From Lanius collurio (Eukaryota; Chordata; Aves; Passeriformes; Laniidae): a stretch of 64,000 nt of DNA. Below the pieces are notes generated by a model. It saw only the letters and a list, made by a program, of their open reading frames with translations. It was not told the origin of the DNA and did no database searches. Positions 37,701-50,192 of the stretch are shown one piece after another. Made by a program: the position numbers and the translations under genes. The stretch covers positions 31,345,287 through 31,409,286 of the forward strand of contig JACBWW010000002.1 in NCBI GenBank assembly GCA_020086605.1, in the 5' to 3' direction. Within the stretch, counting starts at the first letter, position 1. Every line of letters begins with the position of its first letter.

Positions 37701-38279
37701 CAGAGTACACAATTTCAGAAATGCTGTAAATTGATATTTCTGGAAAAACATCTGCTTCTTCAAATTCTTGAACCCTACTGACTCAAAGTGGGGCTTTTTC
37801 TGACCAACTTAATGGTGTTCAGCCATAAAGCTACACAGGTAGATGATTATTGTTACCTTCGGAGTAATTGCCTCCCCATGCTGCAGTGGTCACACAGCCA
37901 GGGCCACGAGGGACAACAGGAGCCTGGCCAGTAGCCAGGCTGAAGAATGGAAGCACAGAGTTCCTGGTCCTTCATTCTGGATGGTGGCTTGCAGGGTGAC
38001 CAGGAGCCCGCCCCCAGGGCTCTGAACACTGTGGCAGCAAGACTGGCAACCCTATACAAAAAACTCTTCTCACAGCTGATGGAAACAAATTTCCTGAGCA
38101 TAAACACTGTGCAGCAATTCTGGGAGGCAGATATCCTAGAAGTTTAAAAGCCCCAGAGATGTGAGCTGTGCTGCAGTCCTTCAGGGAGCATCTCAGCAGC
38201 TGGGTGGATGAGTGAAGAAGAGACAGAGAACTGATGAGCTTTGCTGGTAGAGTTGTTCAAATTGGCACATTTCTGCAAG
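34730..38279. other. Unique noncoding DNA with candidate regulatory stretches
   Basis: No gene found. The part 35680-35960 starts AATTAACATTTGGCCACCTG and holds an E-box, CpGs and several ATTA words. The part 36630-36930 has ATGCAAAGCAA and GTGCAAAGCAA, octamer-like words repeated 16 bases apart. Both look like possible conserved noncoding elements. A GC-richer stretch at 37860-38040 is unassigned; its GGTCACACAGCCAGG could be a MIR remnant. Confidence 0.45.
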
Positions 38280-38311
38280 ACACTTCACTTTCAATACACT
38301 TCACTTTCAAT
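38280..38311. repeat. Perfect 16-bp tandem duplication
   Basis: ACACTTCACTTTCAAT at 38280-38295 is repeated exactly at 38296-38311. Confidence 0.97.
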
Positions 38312-41300
38312 GGAAAGTCATTTTTCTGACTGAAGTTGATTTTTTGGAAGCATTTCTGACCATCACCAGTCAAATCATTAGAAACCCCAGCCAAATCCTG
38401 AAACCCCAGGAGACTCAAAAGTGCAGCTTGTTGCTTTGTGGGAGAGGTTTATGCATCTTGCTTGAATCAGAATGACCTTCCTTACCTGAACTTGTTATGC
38501 TGCAGATCCTCTGGGTCCTATTTGTACCTTCCTGTGACTGCTCTGCCACATGCTATTTTTCACAGAACTTTGTACTAGAGCAATAGCCTGCTTGTATCTG
38601 CTTTGGGGATTTATGAACCATCTTGCAGCTCTGACCACACAGCTGTGCAGGGACGTTGATGCTTTGAATGGTTGTCCCCAGACAGAAAGCAGCTCTTTCA
38701 ATGGCTGATGCTCACAGAATAGAAGAGAAGAAAGCTGAGAGAGGGCCAGCAGAGGGAGAAGTATTAAAGCAATGAAGAGAAAGTAGAATTTTGCTTTCAA
38801 CACATCCACATTACTATTCACTTAAGTGAAAAAACAAAACAAATGAAAACAAAATAAACAAAATCCAATCATTAACTCATCCTTAGGTAATTTGGATGAT
38901 TTATGCCAGAACTCAAAACTGATCTGTGAAAGAAGACAGTGTTCTTCTAGCCCCAAAGTATACATTATAGTGGTGCCAAAAGGGTAAACATATTCCTTTT
39001 GAGCTTTCTGCTTTTGTTTTCAGTAAAAGAAGACCCATAGAGTGACCTACAGTGTAAATTCTCTTCCCTTCTCAGCTATTTCTGAAGTTGCATTTCCATT
39101 GTGAAGCCAAATAACAAGATCTTTGGCCCTGTTTTAGGAGATAAAAAGAGTGAGCAAGAAAAAGAGAAATGTTCAATTCTTCACACAAGACCTCTGAAAA
39201 TAATGAATTTTCATCCTGTCTTATCCAGAGCCATCACTCTGAAAACAGCAAGTGGATTTTGTCTGTGTTTTACAGAGCTCCCAAACATGTGACTCCTCCA
39301 GAATCTTTTAGAAAATGCTATATATCTTTCTTTAGTTAGGGAATGGAAACTGCAATACCATAGTTGCTGGGTACTCTGCTTGAGTAGAGGGTCTGGTTGG
39401 CCTCATATTCTGCTTTCTCTTGAATAAAATTCAATCAAATAATTCTAATTAAAACCTGGATTTCCTGCTCTGCATCTGGCAGCTAAAAATATAAGATACA
39501 AGGGACACAGTTTCAAATATTAGCTAGATTTAGTGCTGCTTTTAGTCAGAAAGAAGATCTGGACCTGGTCTCGTCAGGGTGTGTTAATTACTAAGTGGCC
39601 CATCTCTAGACATTTTGGCCATTCTTCTCAAATCAGACCTGAAGATTTCTGTTTGGAACTAGAAACTTTTCTGCAACTTCCCTATTTTTAAAAAGCTAAC
39701 AATAACCACTGATTTATGAAAGGATTTATTTTTGTTTTAGGTATGAACAAGGATACACTCTGAAAGATTTTCACAAATGAGAATTCTCAGCCACAGCTCT
39801 GTCACAGCACAGAGGCCACTTGATCTAAAGTACCACTCAGACCAGCTTTATGCAGTAAAAAAATACCACTGATGATGAAATAACAAGACACAGTTAGCAA
39901 GGAGGATGCTAAAAGTGTTGAACTGAAAGAAATAATCCACCCTGTTGCAATCACTTTTCTGTTCCTGGATTAGAGATATGGGTTAAAGAAACAGTAATTC
40001 ACCCTGACTGGTTGTGTAACCTACCTGAGATGATTTCAAGGGTCTTCACGAAGTTGTATGGGCATTGCTTGTAACCATCTTTAAGTACAGGGCACACTAC
40101 AGCATAGAGTACATGCTGGACTCAATATCACTGAATAATGCCAATTTCGGTGTCATAATATTAATGCTTCACCTGTGAAATAATAAAAGTTGCAGTGCTT
40201 ATTTCTTTAAGCGCAATAAAATACTTTTGAAAACTCTGGAAAAAAAAAGTGAATTCCAGTAAAATAAAATAATATTTCAAGTAAGTTTGATCAGCAACTT
40301 GGAATTGCTTTCTTCTTAAAAATATGTAGCTGAGAAGATGGACTATTTCTGAAGACAGTATTAATTAAATAAACATTAGTGAGATCAGTGTTGATTCTAA
40401 CATTGTTATTCATTCAGCTCAAGAACAAATGCATGATATCGGATGCATGCAAGGAACATAATGGAGCAATAATTTTAAATGAGCAACATACTCAAGAAAA
40501 TAGTGATTTCCTCAAGGATAAAGCCCAAACAGAGAAAGGGAAATTGAAAATACATTACTGAAATCACTCAGTCACTTCACTCTTTGAATTATTAAAAAGT
40601 TATATGGATTTGTTTTTGAATTACCTTTTTCAATCCTGAAAGGTACACATTAAAGTATTTTTATCCCTTTCTTTTTAGTCAAGAGTAGATTTTATTCTGC
40701 AAGTCTCTTTTTTATTGCTTTTATTTAATTTATTTATTTGTTTGTTTGTTTGTTTATCTGTGTGGCTGGTTTTTCACCTATGGTAACAGTGGAAACCCAT
40801 GTTGAAGAGCTAGTTTTGCAGTTTTGAAGAAGTTTGTTTATATATATTAGTCATTTATGCATCCTTTACACCCAAGCTCCATATTTATCAAGTAGCTGCT
40901 AAACTGACTATATCCCCTTCATATAGATTAGCTGCATCTCTTTCTCTGGGTGTTACTCATCCCACTATAACATCATAAGAAGAGCCAGAGATAGACTTAT
41001 TAGGTCCTCTGGCAGGACTTCAGGCACTTAATTTTCTTCCTTCCCATGACACAATGAATAAGTAAGGCTATCAGATGGACTTTAGGACAATTGCCATGGC
41101 TTTAAACAGTCCCTGGGATTCAGGATCCAAAAAATACTGATCGTTTTCAGGTATCCTGGGCCACTTCTGGAAAGCTGTGAGAAGGATGAAAAGATTTTAA
41201 ACACTTTGTGAAGAATGCTGACATGAATGAACATTAGCACATTTAAAGATTCACAGGGCCCTTTGTAAAATGGATGCTGCTTTTGGAAAATGAAAGAAGA

Positions 41301-44300
41301 CACAGATATTTACAGACATAGAGGGAGTATTATCTGAAAACAGTATCTTTGTTACTGGCACCTTTGGCTTCCTGAAGTCATGCCCCTGTGTGCCATTCAT
41401 CATATCTAATTCCAAGGCCACTTCTGTGCTGCCTAGAAAAAGTGAAAAGAAATCTCTCACTTCTTAATTAGTATGTGAAAATGCATTGGAAAATATTATA
41501 AATGCCAGTCAGATCTCCTTTATAATAAAAAAGGATCTACAGGTTAAAACATGGGCATAAAATAGCACGCAAACTAAATTATCTGGAGAATAACGTTTCA
41601 AATCCACATCATTCAGGTGAAGGCCAAAAAGTGAAAGAGAAGCAAGACTGAAAGAATCCTAGAGATGGCCACAGAGAATAAATTAAATTACTTTGTAATG
41701 AAACACAATGGCATTTAGAATCAATGTGTTTGGAGGAAAAGGAAGAAGGAAAGCATAAGCTGAATTTGCAGATCAATCCTTGTCTGCTCTTTGCTGCATA
41801 GCATTTGTGAAACAATTAAGTCCCACCCTGTTTTCAACTCTAAACCTGAGAATATCAGAAAAAGATCAGCAGACTGGGAAAAGAATAAGAAAAAATAAGC
41901 AGAGACATTTACTCACTTAAAGTTTGTCAATCCTCTGTTGCTCTATTCATTATGAAATCTACATTTTAATTAAGTCCTTCCTACCCACAGATTTCCAGGC
42001 AGCCTGACTTTAAGTGCTTAACAAGACACTAAAGAGTAGGTCAGTACAAGGAGGATGTATCACCCTTGGTAAGGAGGGAATTCTTACACAGGAATTTCTT
42101 TTTTGTTTGCTCTCTGTTTTACCACTGATGGTGTTTGTGAGCCCTCATTCACACTGCTTAGAAAGGGAGACCTCTTGCCAGAGGAGGCAATTCAGGGGTT
42201 TATTGCTGCTGTCACAGCTCCTTCATCCCTGGTAGAATCTCCATCTTCCCTGAGGACCATAGCCTTCTTTTGGGGGAAGAGTTATATCGATATAGAAGCT
42301 CTGTGGACCTGTACAAAATTATCTCTTTATTTTTAGAGGCTCCTACAATGCTTAATGTTTTGTGTATCAGAATATTTGCAAAGCATTCTGAGCCCCTTGG
42401 GTTGAGATTTTTGCTGGAAGTAATAAGGATTTTTCCATGCTGTCTTTATCTCACAATGTGCCAGATAACCCTCTGTGGTCTGCAACACAGATTTTGAGAT
42501 AGCCACGTTACCCAGAGTGGGGTAAGGTGGAGGCACAGTGGCATTGTACCAATAAAGTGGGAAAGTGCAAGAGAAAGCCTTTGGTTAAAAAGGTCATGTT
42601 AAGTAACCCCAGGAGACAGATGCACAGCACCATGTTAAGATAATTACAGCCAATGGTGCCTGATAGTATTACCTTTATTGTTTACAAGGACACTGTCAGT
42701 TTGTGTTGATGTTCTTGTCTCTCAGTTTTGTTCCAGCATATGGGTCCCATTTTAAAATTAACATTAAAGAAGCCCAAAAAGGAAAAGTGACACTTCCATA
42801 CACATGTACATGCACACACAAAATAAAACCTGGCAGAACATGACACATGGAGTGTCAGCTCTTAGTTATCCTTTTTCTGGCTTTTCACTGGTAGTAATAA
42901 GACCTCAGATATCATAAAATGTGAACTTCCCATCTTCCTTGATGTGTGTCTCTGTTTTCGTGCTTGCATAAATAGGATTCAGACTAAAAAGCAACACATT
43001 ATGTATGGCAGTGATAAATAAACATAGATACATCTTTTCTAGAATAAGGATACAAAATCAGTTAGCTCCCTAAAATATCAGATATGCGTGACTCTTAAAT
43101 AAGAAGTGTTTACTTGTGGATATCTTCCCTTTCTCTGTGTCACTGATGGAATTACTCATGCTAAGGAAGGGACACATACATGTAAAGCACGTTAATGTGT
43201 CATAAGTTAAGTTATACTAGAAAACAGAACAGCTAATGTCTGTTTAAATCTGTCCCTGGTCATAGATGCAGATGGTGGGAGCTAAATAGCTTTGACCAAC
43301 ATATAATGAACTCAAAGTGTCATTTTCCTTGTTATTTATAGTCTTTTGTGTGGGCTTAGAGCGCTGACCAGGCTTTCTGTCAGATTTGTGACACAGAAGC
43401 TGACTTAGGAGTAGTGATGAGAGTGGCTAAGGAATGAGCATAAATCTCATAAGGTAAACTAGTGGCAAAATGTAACATGGAATTCAAGTCCTAATTTTCA
43501 AGATTAGTGTCTGATCTTATCTTGTGTTCACTTTACAAACAAAAAAAATACGTGCCATGGGAATAAAAACAAGGGCTTGATTGCTGAAGCAGGGGTTCCT
43601 GCCTGTGGAGTACCTGGAAGTTATAGACCAGGGTGTCATATCTCAGTGTGTGATAAGAACATAAGACCCGCCGAGGGAATAAAGTGCGTTCCTCCAAGCG
43701 GATTCAATTGAGCAGATGTGCAGCTTGAGAAAGAAGGTAACAGCTGTTTTTCATTCTCCCACTTCTTCAGAGAAGACACTGTGTTAGCTCTTTCTGTTTT
43801 ATTAAGTGATCAACACTGGAGTTTTGTGGAGAGAAATCCTCAGAGGCTCACCTGCGTTGATCACAAATTATCTGTTTCTGTATCTTCACTGGCATGTCTG
43901 CAAGTGGACTCCACAGGTTCCAGGGGAACTCTGCATTCTGTCTTACTGGGTATAATCTATTACTTCTGCCAAAACAGTGATCTGTGATTTAGGATAGATT
44001 CAATCCTAGGATGAGAAAAATGCTGAGGGATGATGTAGGAGCAGAACATTTGCTGTTCTTCATGTAAATTCTGAAAATCTCGTCTCTTCCACCTTGTGAA
44101 AGACAGAATGTACAGTCTCTGTGGGATGTTTCTCTGACCAGGAGGAACAAATTTCCTAAAGCTTCTAAACATTGAAAGAACCATGAAGATCCAAATTTTG
44201 TCCCTCAGAGCAGGCACAGTTAATTCTACATTTAATCTGAATCTTCGGCACAAAACTTGGGTGTCTTCAGGGGCCAGTGTGAATGCCTCAGCAGAGCTTG

Positions 44301-45908
44301 CATGGTTTCTTTCTTGGTTCAGTGCATGTGATTTTGTTTGCTTCCAGAGGCTGGCCTAGTGAATCAGAAAAGCCTGCTCTTAGAGCATCTAGTAGATTTG
44401 CTCTTTCAGGTCAAGTGATGAGAATTTATGCCTTACATGCTAGATTTTGCATCTCATTGATGACCTTGCTGTCCCTGTATAGGTATCATACACATTCTAA
44501 TGTAAATATGAGGAGCAGGAGTAACACTGACCACTCTTTCTTATTCCAAATCATACAATCCTGGCTGGAGCTTTTTGTCAGCTAGAGCTGATGACTCACT
44601 GCTGGGTTTGCTATTACATGTCAAATGGGCTTAGACAGCTTATATCTAAACTATGGGATACAGGAATACTTCCCAGATTGTAGGTTCAGGACCTCTGTTT
44701 TCACACCTTTATCTTGGAAAAAATAATACTTTGTGTGTTCAGGAGGACAGTAAGGATGCTCCTGCAAGTCTCCCCATCTGTGTTGTCAGAGGACGTTCTG
44801 GATGAAGGGTTTTTAAAATGAAATATAATCAACTCTATCCTATAAACTTTGCCTTGAAGAACCTTGGAGGCTTTACCTTCAAATGGCACACAGCATGATA
44901 ACTTTCAAAGTTGTAGCAGTTTTCAGTCACCCCAAGCTCAGTCTGGAATTATTGAATAGGAATTCATAATAAATGAAAATAATTTGGTCATTTCACATCC
45001 TTTAATTAGCTCATGAGATTAGGTGACAGTTGATCTGAAATGCAAGTTGTGGTGTAACAGGAAAATCAGTCTGGTATTTGCATGTTGTAATAACTTTGGA
45101 AGGGAGCTAAAATATCCAAATGATTAAAAGATCTGATAATAGTTTAATCAAATACAAGAGATGGTACCTGGAAAGTGATGCAGCCAGTTATTATAGTGAG
45201 AGATAGGGAAGTGGGGAGATGAAAAAGAGCTTTCAATTCCTGTTATTAACTTTTTATCAGAGTTAATAATTATTTGAAAAGAAACTGTCTTGAATCAGTG
45301 CATTCTACACTGCTGGCTCTGGAGCTTTTAAAATCTAGGGTTTGGGATCACTGGTACAAAGCTCCATAACATTTAGTCAAAGGATTAAAAAAAAAAACAA
45401 CCCAGCTAAAGAATATTCCTCTCAATTCAGATAAGTGAGGAGAAGGAGTATGTCTTCCATTGGACATTATTAACCAGAAAGTCTCTTCACATGCAGCAGA
45501 GGTGAGTCTAATTAAACTCCAAATATTCTAATGGACTTTATAACATTTTTATGAATCAAGATTATGAGATAACTCATAGACAGACCAGATAAAGTATTCT
45601 GTTATGTGGTTTTGCCCTATCCTTTTCTTTGGCCGATAGTGCAAACTTAAACACCTCTTCTTCTTAAAGAAGAAAAAAAGATTTGTAAAGTGAAATGCCA
45701 GCCATAGGTATATCTCCAAATACTTCACTCCAAGAAGAAAGTCAGTATTAGAGGATAGAAATGTCCATTGATTTTACTGTGAAAAGTCCAACTTAGTTAT
45801 GGGGGAGAGGGTGTGGGAGTATTACTAAAACATGGATTAAATCCTTCATCAGCCAGCAGTGCATGGTGTTTACATCACTTAGATGTTTCATTTCAAAAGC
45901 AGTATAAG
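38312..45908. other. Unique noncoding DNA, nothing recognised
   Basis: Over 7 kb without a supported gene or transposon. It contains a (TTTA/TTTG) run at about 40728-40756. A small CpG cluster at 43668-43702 (GACCCGCCGAGGG, AATAAAG, GTGCG) might be a scrap of an LTR R-U5 region but is too short to call. Open frames of 100 codons or fewer look random. Confidence 0.6.
40728..40756. repeat. (TTTA)n/(TTTG)n simple repeat
   Basis: TTTA units change into four TTTG units. This is a short compound tetranucleotide run. Confidence 0.9.
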
Positions 45909-46115
45909 ATCATAGAGTAGTTTGGGTTGGAAGGGACCTAGAAGATCATAAAGTTCCAAAATCCCTGCTATGGACAGGGACACCTTTGATTAGGGTTGCT
46001 CAAAGCCCCACCCAACCCAGCCTTGAACAGTTCCAGAGATGTTATAAATTCTCTGGGCAACCTGTTCCAGTGTCTCACCATACTCTCAGGAACGAATTTT
46101 TTCCTAAAATCAAAT
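45909..46115 (-). mobile_element. CR1 LINE 3' end, antisense
   Basis: The + strand reads ATCATAGAGTAGTTTGGGTT, then GGAAGGGACC, CCCTGCTATGGACAGGGACA, CAGCCTTGAACAGTTCCAGA, GGGCAACCTGTTCCAGTGTC and GAACGAATTTTTTCCTAAAA, all blocks of the CR1 3' end in reverse-complement order. It is recognisable for about 200 bases and then merges into unknown sequence. It has no coding capacity. Confidence 0.92.
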
Positions 46116-46647
46116 TTCTTCATCAAATCAAAATAATTGGTGTGCATCATCTTTTAAATTTATGGGTTGAGTTACAAGCTTCATCAGAGCAATCTGAATA
46201 ATATTCTGACCCTATGTTTCTTCTACTGGTTCTATGTTTGCAGGATAGGATATACCTCCTTTCATCAGTGTCCAATTCTTCCCCTCTCTACATCTTTCAT
46301 TACATGAATCACTTAGTCTTCTCAATGTATGGTCAGTCATTCCAATTCATCTTTGAAAGAGAAGATTATTACTTTTTTTGAGGTTAAAAATAAATACTAG
46401 GCATCCATTTATATCTAATATTTTCATCTCATTATTCACACTGTCTTGAAACAACACATTGTAAGTTATTAATTTAGTGCAAGGGAATTCGGCATTGATG
46501 AAAGATACTAAAGTGACATCTTAATTTCTTTCTCCAGGAAACATTCATGTCAGGACAGGTTTGTCTTATAACTTTTGCTGATCTATTTCTGATTTGGATC
46601 TATAAGAAGACTTGAAGCCTCTTCCTATTTATATAGGCGTTAAGAGG
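46116..46647. other. Unique noncoding DNA
   Basis: AT-rich sequence between two repeats. The first part could be a decayed continuation of the CR1, but I see no further consensus blocks. Confidence 0.5.
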
Positions 46648-46745
46648 CTACAAGAGGAACGCCATTGTGCTTGGGGCTCTCTGATGTGAACAGATAGTGA
46701 AAGACAGTCCTAAAAGAGATAAGGACAAGTGAAGGACAGGAAGAA
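46648..46745. repeat. Ancient amniote repeat fragment (MIR/L3-like)
   Basis: GCCATTGTGCTTGGGGCTCT followed by GTGAAAGACAGTCCTAAAAG matches the order of a widespread amniote repeat (CCATTGTGCTAGGCGCT...AGACAGTCCCTGCCC) known from turtle and bird genomes. The match is diverged and made from memory. Confidence 0.5.
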
Positions 46746-46895
46746 CACCTTGTGCTGAATCCTTATAACCTACTCTGCATTCTTGTGCTCTACTCTGGTT
46801 CCTGGGTCAGTGTTTTAACCACTCCATGTTTACCTCTCCATCTCTGGAACTTGAATGCTTTCAGGTTGATAGCACTGCTCCCTCATCACACAAAT

Positions 46896-46956
46896 TTCCT
46901 TCCTTCCTTCCTTCCTTCCTTCCTTCCTTCCTTCCTTCCTTCCTTCCTTCCTTCCT

Positions 46957-47000
<44 letters not shown>

Positions 47001-47011
47001 TCCTTCCTTCC
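46896..47011. repeat. Compound microsatellite (TTCC)16(TGCC)10(TTCC)3
   Basis: Twenty-nine tetranucleotide units without a break in period: 16 TTCC (46896-46959), 10 TGCC (46960-46999) and 3 TTCC (47000-47011). Because 4 and 3 are coprime, the array stays open in + strand frames and produces low-complexity FLPS/ACLP open frames of 101 and 116 codons, which are not genes. Confidence 0.98.
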
Positions 47012-49570
47012 ATTATATGTTATAGGTCAAGACCAACCTTGCAAAAAACAAACGTGATTGTGGATTTGCATCATAAATTGATCTTGCAGCCCTGCACATT
47101 TGAAACTGTGACAGAAAGTTATAGAAATCTGGGGATATGGGGAAAAATGGGGTTGCAATTTCTCTCATTCAGGTGACAAAATAAGAGTGTATAAGAGAGT
47201 GGGAAGCCATGCCACAAGGGGTTTCCTCTCTTCTTTTGGATTAGTTCTCAAACACTATTAGCTGTATAGCACATTAGATTGATATGGTGTGACATTGTCT
47301 CCATTGTCACTATGTTAGATGTGAGGAATCATTAATAATAATTGTGACAGAAAAATGAAAGCAATGAATCCACTTATTTATAATCTGGTTGTTTATAGCT
47401 TCCTCTGTCCTGATCTCTTTGATCAGTCTTTTGCTGTATCATGGAATTTACTCTGTTTGTTCCTTGAGGCAAGGGTTATGAGCCAAATCCAATGTTGGCA
47501 TGACTGTACTAGGCCTGATGATATTGTATGATCTGAGAATCTGATGGAAGGAGTTATTTATAAACTGCCTGGAATGCTTTGCAGTACTTCAAGTAGGATG
47601 ATTAATTTATCATTGAAAAGGTTGAGCATTGAAGTGAAATCAGCAAGGGTATAGGCTTAGTAATATATTATAAATATTGATGTGGAAGTCAATGAGTTCC
47701 TGACAATGGGATTCCTTATCACATTATGCTGACAGCCTCAAACTTCCATTAACATTGCAAAAAAAAAAAAAAAGGGAATTCTAAGAAGCACCCAGAACCT
47801 CACTACTTTTCCAGAATGGGCCATGTTTTCATCAGTAGCCTGAATGAGAGAAAACTAACTCAGATCTTAATTATGTTATTTATGTTTATTTATGCTGTTT
47901 ATGTTTATTTCTGTAGTTTATGAGGTGAAGTGAAGGTTTGGCTGAAAGTTGAATTTGCTTTTGATGAAATGCTGCACTTTTGCTGATATTAGGTATTATT
48001 ATGTAGACTCTCTTCATTACCTCTCAGAGATGTAACCTTCCAGAATCCATGTCTCATTGATCTCTTGGTCTTACAGAAGTGGAAATAAAACCACAGGGTA
48101 ATTAGGAGGTTTGTGGAAAATCTCGAAGTGAAGATTGTGTGGAAAGAACTCCTTCCTTATTTATACCCTTGTCTTCCAGCACTTTGACTTTGTCAAAACT
48201 TATTGTTTAAGCACTCTCAGGATACTGCCCAGTTTGTTGTTGTCTTGATTGATTTATTATTATAGTTTCAGCAATGTGAAGTACTTTTCCTCTTGCAGTA
48301 GCTCTTTTTAGAACTCCAGATGTTTGAAGAACTTAGTGCACAGACTTTTTGCCATTTCATCATGATGACTAGTCATTCCTTTCCCAGAACCCTAAAGAGA
48401 ATACCAGCGTAGTTTATAGGGGTTAAATTTATCTCTCAGTTTCCTACACAATATCATCACCCATTTCTTTTAACTGTAAGCAACTCTGATTTCTAAAGAG
48501 GCATTAAGAAATGTCTTGATCTCCTGTGTCAGTCTGTAAAATAATCTGCTACCTAGGTTATTTACACCTGGGGGTACAAGAAGTTACTTTTCTCTGTTGC
48601 CACCCTTTTAAAATCACCTTATTCCTCTAGATTCCTCCAACCACCTTCTTAGTCTGAGATTTATTTTCCATTTTGCTGACTTTTACTGGAGCTTAGGACA
48701 GGAAGAGAATTTAGTGGAATTCCTGGTTTTCTTCTCACCTGTTACTAACCTAAGGAATGATCCTAGTTAAGTCTGAATTAGGTCCCTCACTGTGCAAACC
48801 TTAGAGATCCTGATTAATTAATTTGTTTGTTGTACAGCTTCTGACTGAATGGTTGGTATCTGAAAGTAGAGCCCAGCTGCAGCATTTCTCCCAGCAGTTG
48901 TTAGAGAGTACCACTCAGTGTTTTAGCACTAGAAACTCCTCAGATTTCAATGTGTCAGAATGAGGTGAATCAGCAGGAAAGGCAAATGTGGGAAAATGAA
49001 GCGTTGATTGTTATTTCCAACTTGAGATGAAACTGTCTTGGTCAAACAAAGCAGAGATGGAGAGGAATATTCATTAAGAACAAGATACAGCAGGCAGACC
49101 ACAGACCTGATTTATTTTAACCTTATGCATTTTGAAGTGAAACAGCAGGAAATCCACTGATGTGAAGAATTTCTTTTAGCATGAAATCAATTTATGGAGC
49201 CAAGAACGTGTGGGACAAAAGTAAATATATAAATTCTCTTTCTGTTGAGTAAGTCTCAGCACATTCAGCCTTTTCAAGGATTTCGCAGGTCTTTGGAGAA
49301 TGTTAAATATAGAGTGATTTAAAACTTCCAAACAATGCCAACCAGTTTGTGTCATGATTTAGTTAAAAGGATAATATATGGCTACTTGACCTGTCAGCTA
49401 AGCACCTGTGATGTGTTCACACTGTTGTAAAAATTGGAATATGTAAAATTTTCTTTAGAAGGGATGTTCTGTAACATTTGATCTTTTTATACTTTGAAGC
49501 CTAATCAACAAGAACAGAGATTTAATCTGTGAAACAGATAGCAGCTAACAAGCTCTAAGTGATGTACATG
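47012..49570. other. Unique noncoding DNA, nothing recognised
   Basis: AT-rich, stop-dense sequence. A 15-base A run lies at 47759-47773 and TTTATG/TTTATT words recur at about 47876-47912. No gene or transposon supported. Confidence 0.6.
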
Positions 49571-50192
49571 TGTTAGAAAAGTAAATTACTTGTTGGTAGC
49601 ATTGCCTTGTTAAGATTTATGCCTGGACACAATGATCTGGGATCTAGGGAGAGCTTAAGAAAGCTTGGGAAGAAGGATGCCCACTGAATGTGGACACAAA
49701 GACTGCATAATTCACAGGTTGCAAGGACATCTGGCAGAACTCACAAGATAAGAAAGAAACTCTTAAAGCAAACTCAGTAATTGTGCTGGAATCAGCTCCA
49801 GCTGGGTAAAAAGTAATTCCAGAAGGGGCAGATCGTGACCACCCACTCACAGACAACCAGCCCAAGAAACCCACTGACCCAAAAGAAGAGAAAGACTGAC
49901 CATATAGACTAATTAACAGGAGAAGTGAGAGAATTGTTAACCAATACAAGAGAGAATACTAATTAATAAGAGGACTATTTATGTAACTTGCAGCCAATGA
50001 GCACTAATTCCTAAAATGTCTAAATGGTAAAAATTTTGAGAGATGGTGTGCTTGATTTGTGGAACACCACCGAGCACCCAGAATTGCACAACTCTGAAAT
50101 AAATAATCAGTGTCACTTTCGAGTGTGTAATTATTGGCTTATTGCACACTGGGTAATAAATCCAATTCTTGAGAGCAACAACACTACCCACA
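49571..50192 (+). mobile_element. LTR of an endogenous retrovirus (passerine ERVK-like), approximate ends
   Basis: The layout is that of a retroviral LTR read on the + strand. A long U3 runs to about 49975. It is followed by a CCAAT word at 49941, a TATA-like TATTTATG at 49976, GAGCACCCAGAATTGCACAA (R region), AATAAA at 50098 and again at 50155, and a short U5-like tail. The sequence matches songbird ERVK LTRs as I remember them. The start (TGTTAG at 49571) and end (a CA between 50177 and 50204) are uncertain because no target-site duplication is visible. No internal genes adjoin, so it is a solo LTR or fragment. A 101-codon - strand frame and the frames near 50000-50260 lie inside or across it and are not genes. 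Confidence 0.7.
50098..50103 (+). promoter_or_regulatory. LTR polyadenylation signal AATAAA
   Basis: About 120 bases after the TATA-like word, as expected for R-region processing. A second AATAAA lies at 50155-50160. Confidence 0.55.

Noticed and set aside
46752..47176. FLPS/ACLP repeat proteins (101 and 116 codons)
   Set aside because: They are translations of the TTCC/TGCC microsatellite in two frames.
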